Below, piece by piece: positions 42,973 through 52,374 of a DNA stretch of 64,000 nucleotides (position 1 is the stretch's first letter; the number at the start of each line of letters is the position of its first letter). The position numbers were made by a program, and so were the translations under genes. The notes below the pieces were generated by a model, which did not search any database, was not told the origin of the DNA, and saw only the letters and a program-made list of their open reading frames with translations. Source of the DNA: Burkholderiales bacterium (GTDB lineage Bacteria; Pseudomonadota; Gammaproteobacteria; Burkholderiales; JAEUOS01); the NCBI GenBank assembly GCA_016790635.1, contig JAEUOR010000002.1:62001-126000 (forward strand), given 5' to 3'.

Positions 42973-44727
42973 ATGGGCAACATGAGCGAAGTTGGCAACG
43001 GCGTCGCCACCGAGTCAGCCGCCGCCACGACCGACGGTTTTCACCTAGTCATCGACGCCCTCAAGCTGAACGGCATCGACACCATTTTCGGTCTGCCGGG
43101 CATTCCGATCACCGACCTGACGCGCATGGCGCAGGGCGAGGGCATGCGGGTGATCTCGTTTCGCCACGAACAGAACGCGGGCAACGCCGCCGCGATCGCC
43201 GGCTTCATGACGCAGAAGCCGGGCATCTGCCTGACCGTCTCGGCGCCTGGTTTCCTGAACGGCCTGACCGCGCTGGCCAATGCGACCACCAACTGCTTTC
43301 CGATGATCCTCATCAGCGGCTCTTCCGAGCGCGAGATCGTCGACCTGCAGCAGGGCGACTACGAGGAAATGGACCAGCTGGCGATCGCAAAGCCGCTGGC
43401 CAAGGCGGCGTTTCGCGTGTTGCACGCGGAAGACATCGGGGTCGGCATCGCGCGTGCGATCCGCGCGGCCGTGTCCGGGCGCCCGGGCGGCGTCTACCTG
43501 GACCTGCCGGCCAAGCTGTTCGCGCAAAGCATGGACGCCGCGGCCGGCAAGCGCAGCCTGATCCGCGTGGTCGATCCCGCGCCCCGGCAGATTCCCGCGC
43601 CCGATGCGGTCGCGCGCGCGCTGGCCCTGCTCAAGGGCGCCAGCAAGCCCCTGATCCTGCTCGGCAAGGGCGCGGCCTATGCGCAGGCCGACGCCGACAT
43701 TCGTGCCCTGGTCGAGCGCACCGGGATCCCGTATCTGCCGATGTCCATGGCCAAAGGCCTGCTGCCCGACACGCACGAGCAGTCGGCGGCCGCGGCCCGC
43801 TCCTATGTGCTGCCCGAAGCCGACGTCGTGCTCATCATCGGTGCGCGCCTCAACTGGCTGTTGTCGCATGGCAAGGGCAAGACCTGGGGGGGCGCCGATC
43901 ACAAGGCCTGGGGCGGGCAGAAGTTCATACAGGTCGACATCTCGCCCACCGAGGCCGACAGCAACGTGCCCATCGACGCCCCGGTCATCGGCGACATCGG
44001 TTCGTGCGTTGCCGCCCTCTTGGCCGGCATCGGCCAGGAGTGGCCGCGCCCGCCGGCGGCCTGGCTGGCGGCGATTGCCGAGCGCAAGAACAAGAATGTC
44101 GCCAAGCTGGCCGAGACGCTGGCCAAGAATCCGGTGCCGATGAATTTCCACAGCGCGCTCAACGTGGTGCGCGACATCGTGCGCGCCAATCCCGATGCCT
44201 GCCTGGTCAATGAAGGCGCCAATGCGCTCGATTTCACGCGCTCGATCGTCGACATGATGAAGCCGAGAAAGCGCCTCGACGTCGGCACCTGGGGGGTCAT
44301 GGGCATCGGCATGGGTTTCGCGGTGGCAGCCGCGGTCGTCAGCGGCGAGCAGGTCATCGCCATCGAGGGCGACAGCGCCTTCGGCTTCTCGGGCATGGAA
44401 GTCGAGACCATCTGCCGCTACAACCTGCCGGTGTGCGTGGTCGTGATGAACAACAACGGCGTCTACCGCGGCACCGACGTGAACCAGGGCGGCGGGGCGG
44501 ATGTCGCGCCGACCGTGTTCGTCAAGGGGGCGCGTTACGACAAGCTCATGGAGGCTTTCGGCGGGGTCGGCGTGCACGCGACGACGCCGGCGGAACTGCG
44601 CGCTGCGATGGAAGCGGCGATCAAGAGCCGCAAGCCGACCCTCATCAACGCGGTCATCGACGAGACCGCCGGCACCGAGAGCGGGCGCATCACCAGCCTC
44701 AACCCGACGGCGGCGAAAAAGAAGTAA
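42973..44727 (+). CDS. oxc: Oxalyl-CoA decarboxylase
   Basis: 584-residue thiamine-diphosphate enzyme that converts oxalyl-CoA to formyl-CoA and CO2. The N-terminal ThDP glutamate is in [15 protein letters not shown]. The cofactor-binding motif is [20 protein letters not shown] with NNNGVYRG. Other characteristic segments are [19 protein letters not shown], and [14 protein letters not shown]. The length is slightly above the usual 565-570 owing to an N-terminal tail ([20 protein letters not shown]). The start is ATG at 42973, with GGAGG five bases upstream; the upstream in-frame region is leader. Formyl-CoA transferase follows after 50 bp. Confidence 0.95.
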   Translation: MGNMSEVGNGVATESAAATTDGFHLVIDALKLNGIDTIFGLPGIPITDLTRMAQGEGMRVISFRHEQNAGNAAAIAGFMTQKPGICLTVSAPGFLNGLTALANATTNCFPMILISGSSEREIVDLQQGDYEEMDQLAIAKPLAKAAFRVLHAEDIGVGIARAIRAAVSGRPGGVYLDLPAKLFAQSMDAAAGKRSLIRVVDPAPRQIPAPDAVARALALLKGASKPLILLGKGAAYAQADADIRALVERTGIPYLPMSMAKGLLPDTHEQSAAAARSYVLPEADVVLIIGARLNWLLSHGKGKTWGGADHKAWGGQKFIQVDISPTEADSNVPIDAPVIGDIGSCVAALLAGIGQEWPRPPAAWLAAIAERKNKNVAKLAETLAKNPVPMNFHSALNVVRDIVRANPDACLVNEGANALDFTRSIVDMMKPRKRLDVGTWGVMGIGMGFAVAAAVVSGEQVIAIEGDSAFGFSGMEVETICRYNLPVCVVVMNNNGVYRGTDVNQGGGADVAPTVFVKGARYDKLMEAFGGVGVHATTPAELRAAMEAAIKSRKPTLINAVIDETAGTESGRITSLNPTAAKKK

Positions 44728-44777
44728 ACGCCCGGCGCCCGTAAAATCTTCGTTCTCGTTCCTCGAAAGCCCGTCCC

Positions 44778-46049
44778 ATGGAAGCCCTGAAAGACGTCCG
44801 CATCCTCGACATGACCCACGTGCAGGCCGGCCCGACCTGCTCGCAGCTGCTGGCCTGGATGGGGGCGGATGTGATCAAGTTCGAGCCCCCGCAAGGCGAC
44901 GCGACGCGCGGCCAGTTGCGCGACGTGCCGGGCGCCGACAGCCTGTATTTCACGATGCTCAACTGCAACAAGCGCTCGATCACGGTCAACATGAAGTCGC
45001 CCGAGGGCAAGACCGTGTTCGTCGACCTGATCCGGAAATGCGACATCATGATGGAGAACTTCGGTCCGGGCGTGCTGGACCGATTGGGTTTCACCTGGGA
45101 GAAGATCCGCGAGATCAACCCCAAGATCGTGATGGGGTCGATCAAGGGCTTTGGCTCCACCGGCCCCTACGCCGAGTTCAAGGCGTACGAAAACGTCGCG
45201 CAGGCCATGGGCGGCGCGATGAGCACCACCGGTGTGCCTGACGGCCCGCCGTTCGTGACCGGCGCGCAGATCGGCGATTCCGGCACCGGCCTGCATCTGG
45301 CCATCGGGCTCCTCGCCGCGCTGCATCAGGCGCGGCGCACCGGCAAGGGACAGTATGTCGAGGTCGCGATGATGGACGGCGTCATGAACCTGTGCCGCGT
45401 CAAGTTCCGTGACCACCAGCGCCTGCAGCGAGGCTCGCTGTCCGAGTACTCGGTGCCTACCTACCAGGGCATGGGCGAGACGCCGCGCGCCGGCAATGAC
45501 TCCGGCGGCGGGCAGCTCGGCAACGCGATTCACTGCAAGCCGCACGGCGCCAACGACTGGATCTATGTCGTCGTGCAGGAAGCCGTCTGGGGCGCGCTCG
45601 CCAAGCGCATCGGCCCGGATGTCGGCATCCCCAACCTGGACACCGACGAGCGCTTTGCGACCATCGGCGAGAGGCGCAAGAACCAGCAGCTCATGTGGAC
45701 GCTCCTCAACAAGTTCGCGTCCGGTTACACCAAGCGCGAATTCATGGCGATCTTGAACCCGCTGGACGTGCCTTGCGGGCCGATCATGTCCACCGAGGAC
45801 CTGGCGACCGACGAGCACATCCGCGGGCGCGACATGTACGTCGAGCTCGACCACCCGCAACGCGGCAAGTGGTTCAACGTCGGCATGCCGATCAAGCTGT
45901 CCGAGTCGCCGGCGAAGATCGAGCGCTCGCCGCTCCTGGGCGAGCATACCGACGAGGTCTTGGCCTCGGTGCTCGGCTACGACTCGACCAAGATCGCGGG
46001 GCTCAAGACCGCCGGTGCGTTCAGCGCACCGCCCAAGAAAGCCGCCTAG
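44778..46049 (+). CDS. frc: Formyl-CoA:oxalate CoA-transferase
   Basis: 423-residue class III CoA-transferase exchanging CoA between formyl-CoA and oxalate, which regenerates oxalyl-CoA for Oxc. It has the family opening VRILDMTHVQAGPTCSQLLAW, NCNKRSITVNMKSPEGK, and ENFGPGVLDRLG. The probable catalytic aspartate is Asp167 in IGDSGTGLHL, matching the acyl-accepting Asp of characterised Frc. The length and the position directly after oxc support the specific call over other class III transferases. Confidence 0.94.
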   Translation: MEALKDVRILDMTHVQAGPTCSQLLAWMGADVIKFEPPQGDATRGQLRDVPGADSLYFTMLNCNKRSITVNMKSPEGKTVFVDLIRKCDIMMENFGPGVLDRLGFTWEKIREINPKIVMGSIKGFGSTGPYAEFKAYENVAQAMGGAMSTTGVPDGPPFVTGAQIGDSGTGLHLAIGLLAALHQARRTGKGQYVEVAMMDGVMNLCRVKFRDHQRLQRGSLSEYSVPTYQGMGETPRAGNDSGGGQLGNAIHCKPHGANDWIYVVVQEAVWGALAKRIGPDVGIPNLDTDERFATIGERRKNQQLMWTLLNKFASGYTKREFMAILNPLDVPCGPIMSTEDLATDEHIRGRDMYVELDHPQRGKWFNVGMPIKLSESPAKIERSPLLGEHTDEVLASVLGYDSTKIAGLKTAGAFSAPPKKAA

Positions 46050-46091
46050 GGCCGGGCCGCGACCGCGGCTGCGGGCCATCGAGAATCACCC

Positions 46092-46118
46092 ACGGGCACC
46101 CTGCGTGCCCGTTTTCTT
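46092..46118 (+). terminator. Intrinsic terminator or attenuator between frc and the formyl-THF hydrolase-like gene
   Basis: ACGGGCAC (46092-46099), loop CCTGC, GTGCCCGT (46105-46112), then TTTTCTT. It looks like a genuine Rho-independent terminator that should reduce, or end, transcription between frc and the next gene. Confidence 0.7.
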
Positions 46119-46134
46119 CCGGAGACTAAGAAAA

Positions 46135-47055
46135 ATGAAAGTAGCCATCATCGGTCAACAGGATTTCGGCAAGGCTGTCCTGGAAGCCCTGCTTGCGCGC
46201 GGCGACACCGTCGCGGCGGTGTTCTGCGCTCCCGAGAAGGAAGGTGCGCGGCCGGACGCGCTGCGCGTCGCGGCCCAGGAGAAGGGCCTGACCGTGCATC
46301 AGTTCAAGTCGCTCAAGGCGCCCGAGGCGGTGGCGGCCATGCAGGCCGCGGGCGCCGACATCGGCATCATGGCCTACGTGCTGCAGTTCGCGCCGCAGGA
46401 CTTCGTGAACATCCCCAAGCACGGCACGATCCAGTACCACCCCTCACTCCTGCCCAAGTACCGCGGGCCGTCATCGATCTCCTGGCCCATCATCTGCGGC
46501 GAAAAGGAAACCGGGCTCACGATCTTCCGACCGACCGATGGCTTGGACGAGGGCGCCATCATCCTGCAGAAGAGGACGCCGATCGGTCCGGATGACACCC
46601 TGGGCTCGGTCTATTTCGACCGCCTGTTCCCGATGGGAGTGGCTGCGATGCTCGAGGCCGCCGACCTGGTCGTTGCCGGCAAGCACAGCGAGACGGTGCA
46701 GGACGAGTCGCAGGCGACCTACGAGGGCTGGTGCCGCGACGCCGAGTCGAGGATCAACTGGGCCAATCACTCCAGCATCGTCTACAACCTGATCCGCGGT
46801 TGCAGCCCTGCGCCCGGCGCGTGGACCACCTGCAACGGGGTCAAGCTCTGGATCTACGAGGCACGCCTGGAAAAGGTCGTGACCTTCGGCGCGGTCAAGG
46901 GCAAGATCGGCGAGGTCGTGGCCGTAGGGGACGGCAAGATCGTCGTCACCTCGCAAAGCGGACGCATCCACGTCATGAAGGCCAAGCTGGGCGACGGCAA
47001 GAAGGTGAATGGCGATGCCCTTGGCATCGCCGTGGGCAGCTTCCTGGGGACCTGA
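46135..47055 (+). CDS. Formyltransferase/10-formyl-THF hydrolase-like protein (stand-alone ALDH1L1 N-terminal domain type)
   Basis: 306-residue protein of the methionyl-tRNA formyltransferase fold. It resembles the N-terminal hydrolase domain of 10-formyl-THF dehydrogenase more than Fmt: GTIQYHPSLLPKYRGPSSISW, a GLDEGAIILQK segment, PDDTLGSVYFDRLFPMG, ATYEGWCRDAESRINW and LIRGCSPAPGAWT. The catalytic pair is His102 and Asp138, the same spacing as His106/Asp142 of that domain. A C-terminal Fmt-like domain follows. No aldehyde dehydrogenase module is attached. The likely activity is on 10-formyl-THF or another formyl carrier, and its place after oxc-frc suggests formyl-group handling. The start is ATG at 46135; GGAG lies about ten bases upstream. 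Confidence 0.85.
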   Translation: MKVAIIGQQDFGKAVLEALLARGDTVAAVFCAPEKEGARPDALRVAAQEKGLTVHQFKSLKAPEAVAAMQAAGADIGIMAYVLQFAPQDFVNIPKHGTIQYHPSLLPKYRGPSSISWPIICGEKETGLTIFRPTDGLDEGAIILQKRTPIGPDDTLGSVYFDRLFPMGVAAMLEAADLVVAGKHSETVQDESQATYEGWCRDAESRINWANHSSIVYNLIRGCSPAPGAWTTCNGVKLWIYEARLEKVVTFGAVKGKIGEVVAVGDGKIVVTSQSGRIHVMKAKLGDGKKVNGDALGIAVGSFLGT

Positions 47056-47066
47056 GCGAGGGCTGA

Positions 47067-48203
47067 TCAGCGCTGCGCGCGGTCAACGAATCGCTTCGGC
47101 GCGACGAACCCGTCAGCGTCGATCGCCAAGCCAGCCGCGGCCGCCGCGGCGACGACACTGTCATCCCAGCGAATGCGCTTGCGATGGTCGCCGGCAGTCA
47201 TGAGCACGGCGACGGCGTCACCGTCACCGGTGTTGACCATCCGGCGCCAGCAATCGCCAGGAATGGCGAAACTGTCCCATGCGTGCGCGCTGCCGTCCAA
47301 CCTGTAGTCGACCTTGCCATCGGCAGCTTCGATTTCGAGGGTGAGCGACCCGCTCCTGGAGACAAGGACCTGCTTCTCCGCCAGCAGGTGACGCGAGACC
47401 GCGCCACCTTGCGGGATGCGCAGCCACTCGATCGACAGGCCGTGGGCATTGGCGATGGGTGCCTGTGCGTCGCGGTCGCCGCTGACGCCCAGGCCGATCG
47501 CGCTTGCCAGTTGCGCGCCGCCGCCAGGCAGGGCCGAATCGAGGAAGCCGTGGCGCGACCAGGCAAGGTCGTCGAAACGGACGATGCGCCCGCTCATCTG
47601 CTGCGGCGACCAGCGGCGCAGCGCGGCGATCTCGTCGGGTGTCATGGGCTCGAGCAGGCGCACGTCGGGCGGCAGCGGACCGTCACGGCGCACGTCGATC
47701 ATGCGGTAGTCCTCGGTGAGGTAGACGCCGTTTTCCGCGGCCGCGGCGAGCGTGTCCGGCCCCCACAGGATGCCGCCGGTGCTGTCGCCGCCGAGCGCGG
47801 TGAACATGAAGCCGTCGTCGACGCCGGTATTGGTGAAGCTGCGGTAGATCCAGGTGGGCACCGAGACCAGGTCGCCAGTGCCGATCGGCGCCGACGAAGG
47901 GTCGGGATTGAAACCCCAGTCGATGCGCCAGTCGCCGCGCATGCAGATGAACACCTCGCAGGTGAAATGCATGTGCGGCGGGTTGGTCTTGCCGTGCGGC
48001 ATGGACACCGCGCCGACCTGAAAGCCGTGCTTGTCGCGAAGATTCACCGGCTGATTGGGGTTTTGCGCGACGCCGGAGCCGATCAGGGCGTAGTTGTACT
48101 TGGGGTTGCAGCCCGGGATGCAGTAGTCGATGAAGGCCTCGGTGGTGTAGCGCAGGCTGGAAAACGGAATGTGGCGCGCAGCGAGCGCTTCACGGGTGAT
48201 CAT
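47067..48203 (-). CDS. Bicupin-domain protein of unknown function
   Basis: 378-residue protein with two cupin barrels. The first (about 60-140) contains MPHGKTNPPHMHFTCEVFIC, with metal-binding His/Glu in the expected HxH...E pattern. The second (about 255-345) has IPQGGAVSRHLLAEKQVLV. There is no signal peptide. It is 47 bp downstream of the ABC ATPase gene and probably the last gene of the LacI-controlled operon. It may be a sugar isomerase, an aromatic-acid-type dioxygenase or another metal cupin enzyme; the sequence does not decide. It is convergent with the formyltransferase-like gene. Confidence 0.8.
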   Translation of the reverse strand: MITREALAARHIPFSSLRYTTEAFIDYCIPGCNPKYNYALIGSGVAQNPNQPVNLRDKHGFQVGAVSMPHGKTNPPHMHFTCEVFICMRGDWRIDWGFNPDPSSAPIGTGDLVSVPTWIYRSFTNTGVDDGFMFTALGGDSTGGILWGPDTLAAAAENGVYLTEDYRMIDVRRDGPLPPDVRLLEPMTPDEIAALRRWSPQQMSGRIVRFDDLAWSRHGFLDSALPGGGAQLASAIGLGVSGDRDAQAPIANAHGLSIEWLRIPQGGAVSRHLLAEKQVLVSRSGSLTLEIEAADGKVDYRLDGSAHAWDSFAIPGDCWRRMVNTGDGDAVAVLMTAGDHRKRIRWDDSVVAAAAAAGLAIDADGFVAPKRFVDRAQR

Positions 48204-48250
48204 GCAGACACTCCTGCTGTGGTGACCTTAGGGATACCGGACTGCCGGCC

Positions 48251-49306
48251 TCATGCGCGCACGCGCGCGCCGGTGGCGGCGTCGAACCAGAACAGGCGTG
48301 CCGGATCGAAGCGCACCCCGATGCGCGTTTCCGGGTCGAGGCGCAGGTCCTTGGGGGCCTTGATCGCCACCAGTTTGCTGCCGATCATCACCGTCGCCAT
48401 GGTCGCTTCGCCGAGCAGTTCGAAGGTGTAGACCGGCGCCTGGAAATGGGCCGCGGAAGGTTCGACGATGCGCATGTCCTCGGCGCGCGCGCCCAGCGTC
48501 AGGCGGCCCGCGAGCGGCGCGGCCAGCGCGATTGCTAGGCCGCCCTCGGCGCGCACGGTGCCACCGTCGGTCTCCACGTCGATGAGGTTCATGGCCGGGT
48601 TGCCGATGAAGCCAGCGACGAAGGCATCGGCCGGGTCGTTGTAGATCTGTTCCGGCGCGCCCAGCTGATGAATCACGCCCTCGCGCATCACCGCGACGCG
48701 ATGCGCGAGCGTCATCGCCTCGACCTGGTCGTGGGTGACGTAGATCGTTGTGACCTCGAGTTCCTGCGCCAGGTGCTTGATCTGTGCACGCGCCACCACG
48801 CGCAGCTTGGCGTCGAGATTCGACAGCGGCTCGTCCATCAGGAACACGCGCGGCTTGCGCACGATCGAGCGCGCCAGCGCCACCCGCTGGCGCTGGCCGC
48901 CGGAGAGCTCGCGCGGCATGCGCGCGAGATAGGGCGTCAGCTCGACGCGCTCGGCCGCGCGTGCGACCATTTGTTCGCGTTCCACCGCCGGCACGCCGCG
49001 AAGCTTCAATGGATAGGCGATGTTCTGCGCCACGCTCATGTGCGGATACAGGCCGTAGTTCTGGAACACCATGGCGACGTCGCGCTTCTGCGTCGGTACC
49101 TCGTTGACGCGCGCTCCGTCGAAGGCGATCTCGCCCAGCGTCGGGTGTTCCAGCCCGGCGATCATGCGCATCGTGGTGGTCTTGCCGCAGCCCGACGGCC
49201 CGAGCAGGACCAGGAACTCGCGGTCGGCGATCGTCAGATTGAGGTCGCGGACGATGCGCACCGCGCCAAAGGACTTGTCGATGCCGGTCAGGGTGATGGT
49301 GGTCAT
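48251..49306 (-). CDS. Carbohydrate-type ABC transporter ATP-binding protein (MalK/UgpC family)
   Basis: 351-residue ATPase. Walker A is GPSGCGKTTTM (about 36-46), Q-loop FQNYGLYPHM, signature LSGGQRQRVALAR, Walker B VFLMDEPLSNLD and switch His in YVTHDQVEA. A C-terminal OB/TOBE regulatory domain follows (about 235-351). It forms the transporter with the two permeases immediately upstream (9-bp gap). Confidence 0.94.
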   Translation of the reverse strand: MTTITLTGIDKSFGAVRIVRDLNLTIADREFLVLLGPSGCGKTTTMRMIAGLEHPTLGEIAFDGARVNEVPTQKRDVAMVFQNYGLYPHMSVAQNIAYPLKLRGVPAVEREQMVARAAERVELTPYLARMPRELSGGQRQRVALARSIVRKPRVFLMDEPLSNLDAKLRVVARAQIKHLAQELEVTTIYVTHDQVEAMTLAHRVAVMREGVIHQLGAPEQIYNDPADAFVAGFIGNPAMNLIDVETDGGTVRAEGGLAIALAAPLAGRLTLGARAEDMRIVEPSAAHFQAPVYTFELLGEATMATVMIGSKLVAIKAPKDLRLDPETRIGVRFDPARLFWFDAATGARVRA

Positions 49307-49315
49307 GTCTGTACT

Positions 49316-50182
49316 TCAGCGGACAGCGCCTGCGGTGAGGCTGCCGATGAATTGGCGGTGCACGAGGAGCGAGACCAGAAACATCGGCGCGGTGATCAGG
49401 ATGCCGCCGGCGGCCATCAGCTCCCACAGGTCGCCACGATCGGTGCGAAACCCGATTAGGCCGATCGGCAAGGTCAGGGCGTCCTGCTTGCTGATGATGA
49501 GGGCGAACAGGAATTCGTTCCATGTCAGGGTGAAGCCGAACACCGCCGCGGTGATGATGCCGGGCAGCGCCGTCGGCACGACGATCTCGGCAATGACGCG
49601 CGTGCGGGAGGCACCGTCGACCATGGCCGACTCCTCCATCTCGATCGGCACCGCGTCGATGAACCCCTTGATCATCCACACGGCGTAGGGAAGCACGATC
49701 GACAGGTTGACCAGCACCAGCGCGCTGCGGGTGTCGAGCATGCCGGCCTCCTTGAACATCAGGAAGTAGGGCAGCACGATCACCGCCGCGGGAATGAACT
49801 GCGAGGCGATGACCACCAGGAAGAGGGGCTGCTTGCCGCGGAAATCGAAGCGCGAGAACGCATAGGCCGCCATGGTCGCCATCGGGATCGCGAGGAGCAC
49901 GGTGCCCGAGGCGATGAGCACGCTGTTGACGATCTTTTGCCCCAGGTTCCAGGGATGCTCGAAGACCGTGCGCAGGTTTTCCATGGTCGGGGTGAACCAC
50001 AGCGCGGCGTCGAGGCTGTAGACGTCGCGCGGCACCTTGAAGGCGGTCAGCACGATCCAGAAGATCGGCAGCAGGATGGCGGCGATGATCACGAACACCG
50101 CCAGTTGACGCAGCCAGTCGACGGTCTTCTCGGCGGCGCCGGGGCGATAGCCCGGCACGACCGGGGCGGGAATGGCGCTCAT
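49316..50182 (-). CDS. Carbohydrate-type ABC transporter permease (MalG/UgpE family)
   Basis: 288-residue six-helix permease. The EAA loop is EMEESAMVDGASRTRVIAEIVVPTALPGI-like (key residues EESAMVDGAS...P). The last part WNEFLFALIISKQDALTLPIGL is typical of MalG proteins. The start is ATG at 50182, overlapping the stop of the other permease (ATGA). The long upstream frame is a read-through of that gene in another phase. Confidence 0.93.
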   Translation of the reverse strand: MSAIPAPVVPGYRPGAAEKTVDWLRQLAVFVIIAAILLPIFWIVLTAFKVPRDVYSLDAALWFTPTMENLRTVFEHPWNLGQKIVNSVLIASGTVLLAIPMATMAAYAFSRFDFRGKQPLFLVVIASQFIPAAVIVLPYFLMFKEAGMLDTRSALVLVNLSIVLPYAVWMIKGFIDAVPIEMEESAMVDGASRTRVIAEIVVPTALPGIITAAVFGFTLTWNEFLFALIISKQDALTLPIGLIGFRTDRGDLWELMAAGGILITAPMFLVSLLVHRQFIGSLTAGAVR

Positions 50183-51048
50183 TTGCGGAACACCAGTCGC
50201 AGGTAGAAGATCGAGAGCACGAGCAGTGCCGCGGTGAGCACGTAGGCGGCGGCAGCCGCGTAACCCATGTCGTAATGGTTGAAGGCGACCTGGTAGACGA
50301 AATAGGCCAGCGTCTGGGTCGCGGTGCCGGGGCCACCGTTGGAGAGCGTATAGATGGTGTCGAAGGCCTTCAGTGCGAAGACCGTCTTCAGCACCGCGAC
50401 CACGCCCAGCACCGGCAGCAGCTGCGGCAGGGTCACGTCGCGAAACACCGCCCACGACGATGCGCCGTCGACGCGCGCCGCCTCCTCGGTCTCCTGCGGG
50501 ATCGAAGCCAGGCCTCCCAGGACGACCAAGGTCATGTAGGGCGCCCAGTGCCAGACATCCGATGCGATCACGGCGATCATTGCCAGCGTGGCGTCGGCGA
50601 GCCAGACGCGCCCCGACAGCGCCGGGATCAGGTTCTCGAGCAGGGTGTGGGCGATGCCGAACTCGGGATTCAGGAAGAAGCGGAACGAGATGCCGATCAG
50701 CGCCGGACTCATGACGAAGGGCAGGATCATCAGCACCCGTGCCAGCGAATTGATGCGGCCCGCGCGCTTGATGAGCAGTGCCGCGCCGAGCGCGATGGCA
50801 AGCGTGGCGACGACATCGGCAATGACGAAGACCGCCGTCGCCTGCAGCGCCTCGAGGAACTCGGGATCGTCGCTGATGAGCAGCCAGTAGTTCTGCAGCC
50901 CCACCCAGGGGCCCGGCGACCCGCTGGCGGCGAGCTTCCATTCACGGAAGCTCAGCACCAGCGAATAGCCGAGCGGGAACAGCGCCATCGCCGCGACGAA
51001 CGACAGCGCAGGCGCGAGCAGCCAGACCTGGGGGGGAATGCGCCTCAT
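50179..51048 (-). CDS. Carbohydrate-type ABC transporter permease (MalF/UgpA family)
   Basis: 289-residue six-helix permease. It starts MRRIPPQVWLLAPALSFVAAM, with FREWKLAASGSPGPWVGLQNY in the periplasmic loop and the EAA motif QETEEAARVDGASSWAVF. It partners the MalG-type permease, with which it overlaps by 4 nt. The binding-protein gene is 21 bp upstream. Confidence 0.93.
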   Translation of the reverse strand: MRRIPPQVWLLAPALSFVAAMALFPLGYSLVLSFREWKLAASGSPGPWVGLQNYWLLISDDPEFLEALQATAVFVIADVVATLAIALGAALLIKRAGRINSLARVLMILPFVMSPALIGISFRFFLNPEFGIAHTLLENLIPALSGRVWLADATLAMIAVIASDVWHWAPYMTLVVLGGLASIPQETEEAARVDGASSWAVFRDVTLPQLLPVLGVVAVLKTVFALKAFDTIYTLSNGGPGTATQTLAYFVYQVAFNHYDMGYAAAAAYVLTAALLVLSIFYLRLVFRK

Positions 51049-51069
51049 CGGCCGATCATCAGGGGCGCA

Positions 51070-52374
51070 TCAGCGCAGTGCGCGACGCACGCGCGAGGCG
51101 GCGGCCTCCAGCGCCGGCTTGACCTGGGTCTTGCCGGAGGCGATCTCGCTGATGGTGGCTTCAAGCACATCGCTGACCTGGCCCCATTGCGGGAACAGCG
51201 GCGTGCCCTTGGCTCCCTTGAGCGCCTGCGCGCCGAAGAGGTGCATGCCGCCGAAACGCACATTGACGTCGCCGTCGATCAGGTTGGCGGTCTGCACCGC
51301 CACCACCTCGTTGCGGCTGCGATCAAGCAGCACGGAGCGCTCGATCTCGGGTTGCGACAGCCAGGCCAGGTATTCCATCGCTGCATCCTTCTTCTTGCCG
51401 TGGCGGTTGATGCCGTAGAACCAGGTGTTGGTATAGGTCGTCGCGAGCTTGCCCGGCATCGACGGCAGCGGGGCGAAGCCGACCTGATCCGGCTTGAGCG
51501 TCGAGGTCTTGGCGTCGGTGAGGCCGGCATAGCGCCACCACCACACCGGCACCATCGCGCTCTTGCCCTGGGCGACCGAATTGACCGCGTCGGTCTCGTT
51601 GAAGGAGGCCGATCCGGGCGGCGCCACCTTGTGCTTGAGCAGCACGTCGACGTACGCCTGGGTGGCGGCGACGCCCTGGGGCGAGTGAAAGGCCGGCTGG
51701 CCCTTGGCATCGAGCAGGTCGCCGCCCATGCCCCACAGGTAGTTGAACCAGATCATCAGGTTTTGGGCGCCGGTCTTGCCGTAATACATGGCCACGCCCG
51801 CCATGTCGCTCTTGGCCTGCACCTGGCGGCCGACTTCGAGCATGTCGTCCCAGGTCGTCGGCGGCTTCAGGCCCAGGCGGGCGAACACGTCCTTGCGATA
51901 GAACATGAGTTGCACGTGGCCGCGAATCGGGAAGCCGAGGACGTTCTTGCCGTTGCCGTTGCCGTCGCGCGAGGCGCGCAGGTGGGCATGCGGATAACGC
52001 GCTTCCATGTCGATCTTCTTCTCGGCGATGCGCGCATTGAGCGGCTCGAACATGTCGTAGAGCGCCGGGCCCCAGACGTCCATGACCGAAAGCACGTCGT
52101 ACTGGTCGGTCTTGGCGACGAGTTCCGCGGTGAGCTTCTCGCGAGTGCTGGCGAAGGGCACGTACTGATACTTGACCTTGATTCCGGTCAGGTTCTCGAA
52201 TTCGGCGAGCTTGGCCTCGTGCGCGGAAAACTGCGGTGCGACCACCGTCAGGACGTTGAGGTTGGTGCCGGCATAGGGCTTGCCGGGCTTGAGCACGGCG
52301 CTCTGTGCATTGGCCAGGCGCGGACCCAGTGCCGCCGTCGCGGCCAGCATTCCCAGGGTTTGTCTTCTGTTCAC
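51070..52374 (-). CDS. Extracellular solute-binding protein of a carbohydrate-type ABC transporter
   Basis: 434-residue family 1 binding protein. The N-terminus NRRQTLGMLAATAALGPRLANAQ looks like a signal peptide with a Tat-like RRQT start. The mature part begins near LNVLTVVAPQFSAHEAKLAEFE. YDVLSVMDVWGPALYDMFEPL and FYRKDVFARLGLKPPTTWDD are typical of sugar-binding proteins. The start is GTG at 52374, with GGAGGAG upstream, overlapping the stop of the NTF2-like gene. The much longer upstream frame is rejected. The ligand is unknown. Confidence 0.92.
   Translation of the reverse strand: MNRRQTLGMLAATAALGPRLANAQSAVLKPGKPYAGTNLNVLTVVAPQFSAHEAKLAEFENLTGIKVKYQYVPFASTREKLTAELVAKTDQYDVLSVMDVWGPALYDMFEPLNARIAEKKIDMEARYPHAHLRASRDGNGNGKNVLGFPIRGHVQLMFYRKDVFARLGLKPPTTWDDMLEVGRQVQAKSDMAGVAMYYGKTGAQNLMIWFNYLWGMGGDLLDAKGQPAFHSPQGVAATQAYVDVLLKHKVAPPGSASFNETDAVNSVAQGKSAMVPVWWWRYAGLTDAKTSTLKPDQVGFAPLPSMPGKLATTYTNTWFYGINRHGKKKDAAMEYLAWLSQPEIERSVLLDRSRNEVVAVQTANLIDGDVNVRFGGMHLFGAQALKGAKGTPLFPQWGQVSDVLEATISEIASGKTQVKPALEAAASRVRRALR

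Noticed and set aside
46015..46134. 40-residue N-terminal extension of the formyltransferase-like protein
   Set aside because: It would run through the frc end and the terminator hairpin. The ATG at 46135 begins exactly at the family's first beta strand (MKVAIIGQQ).
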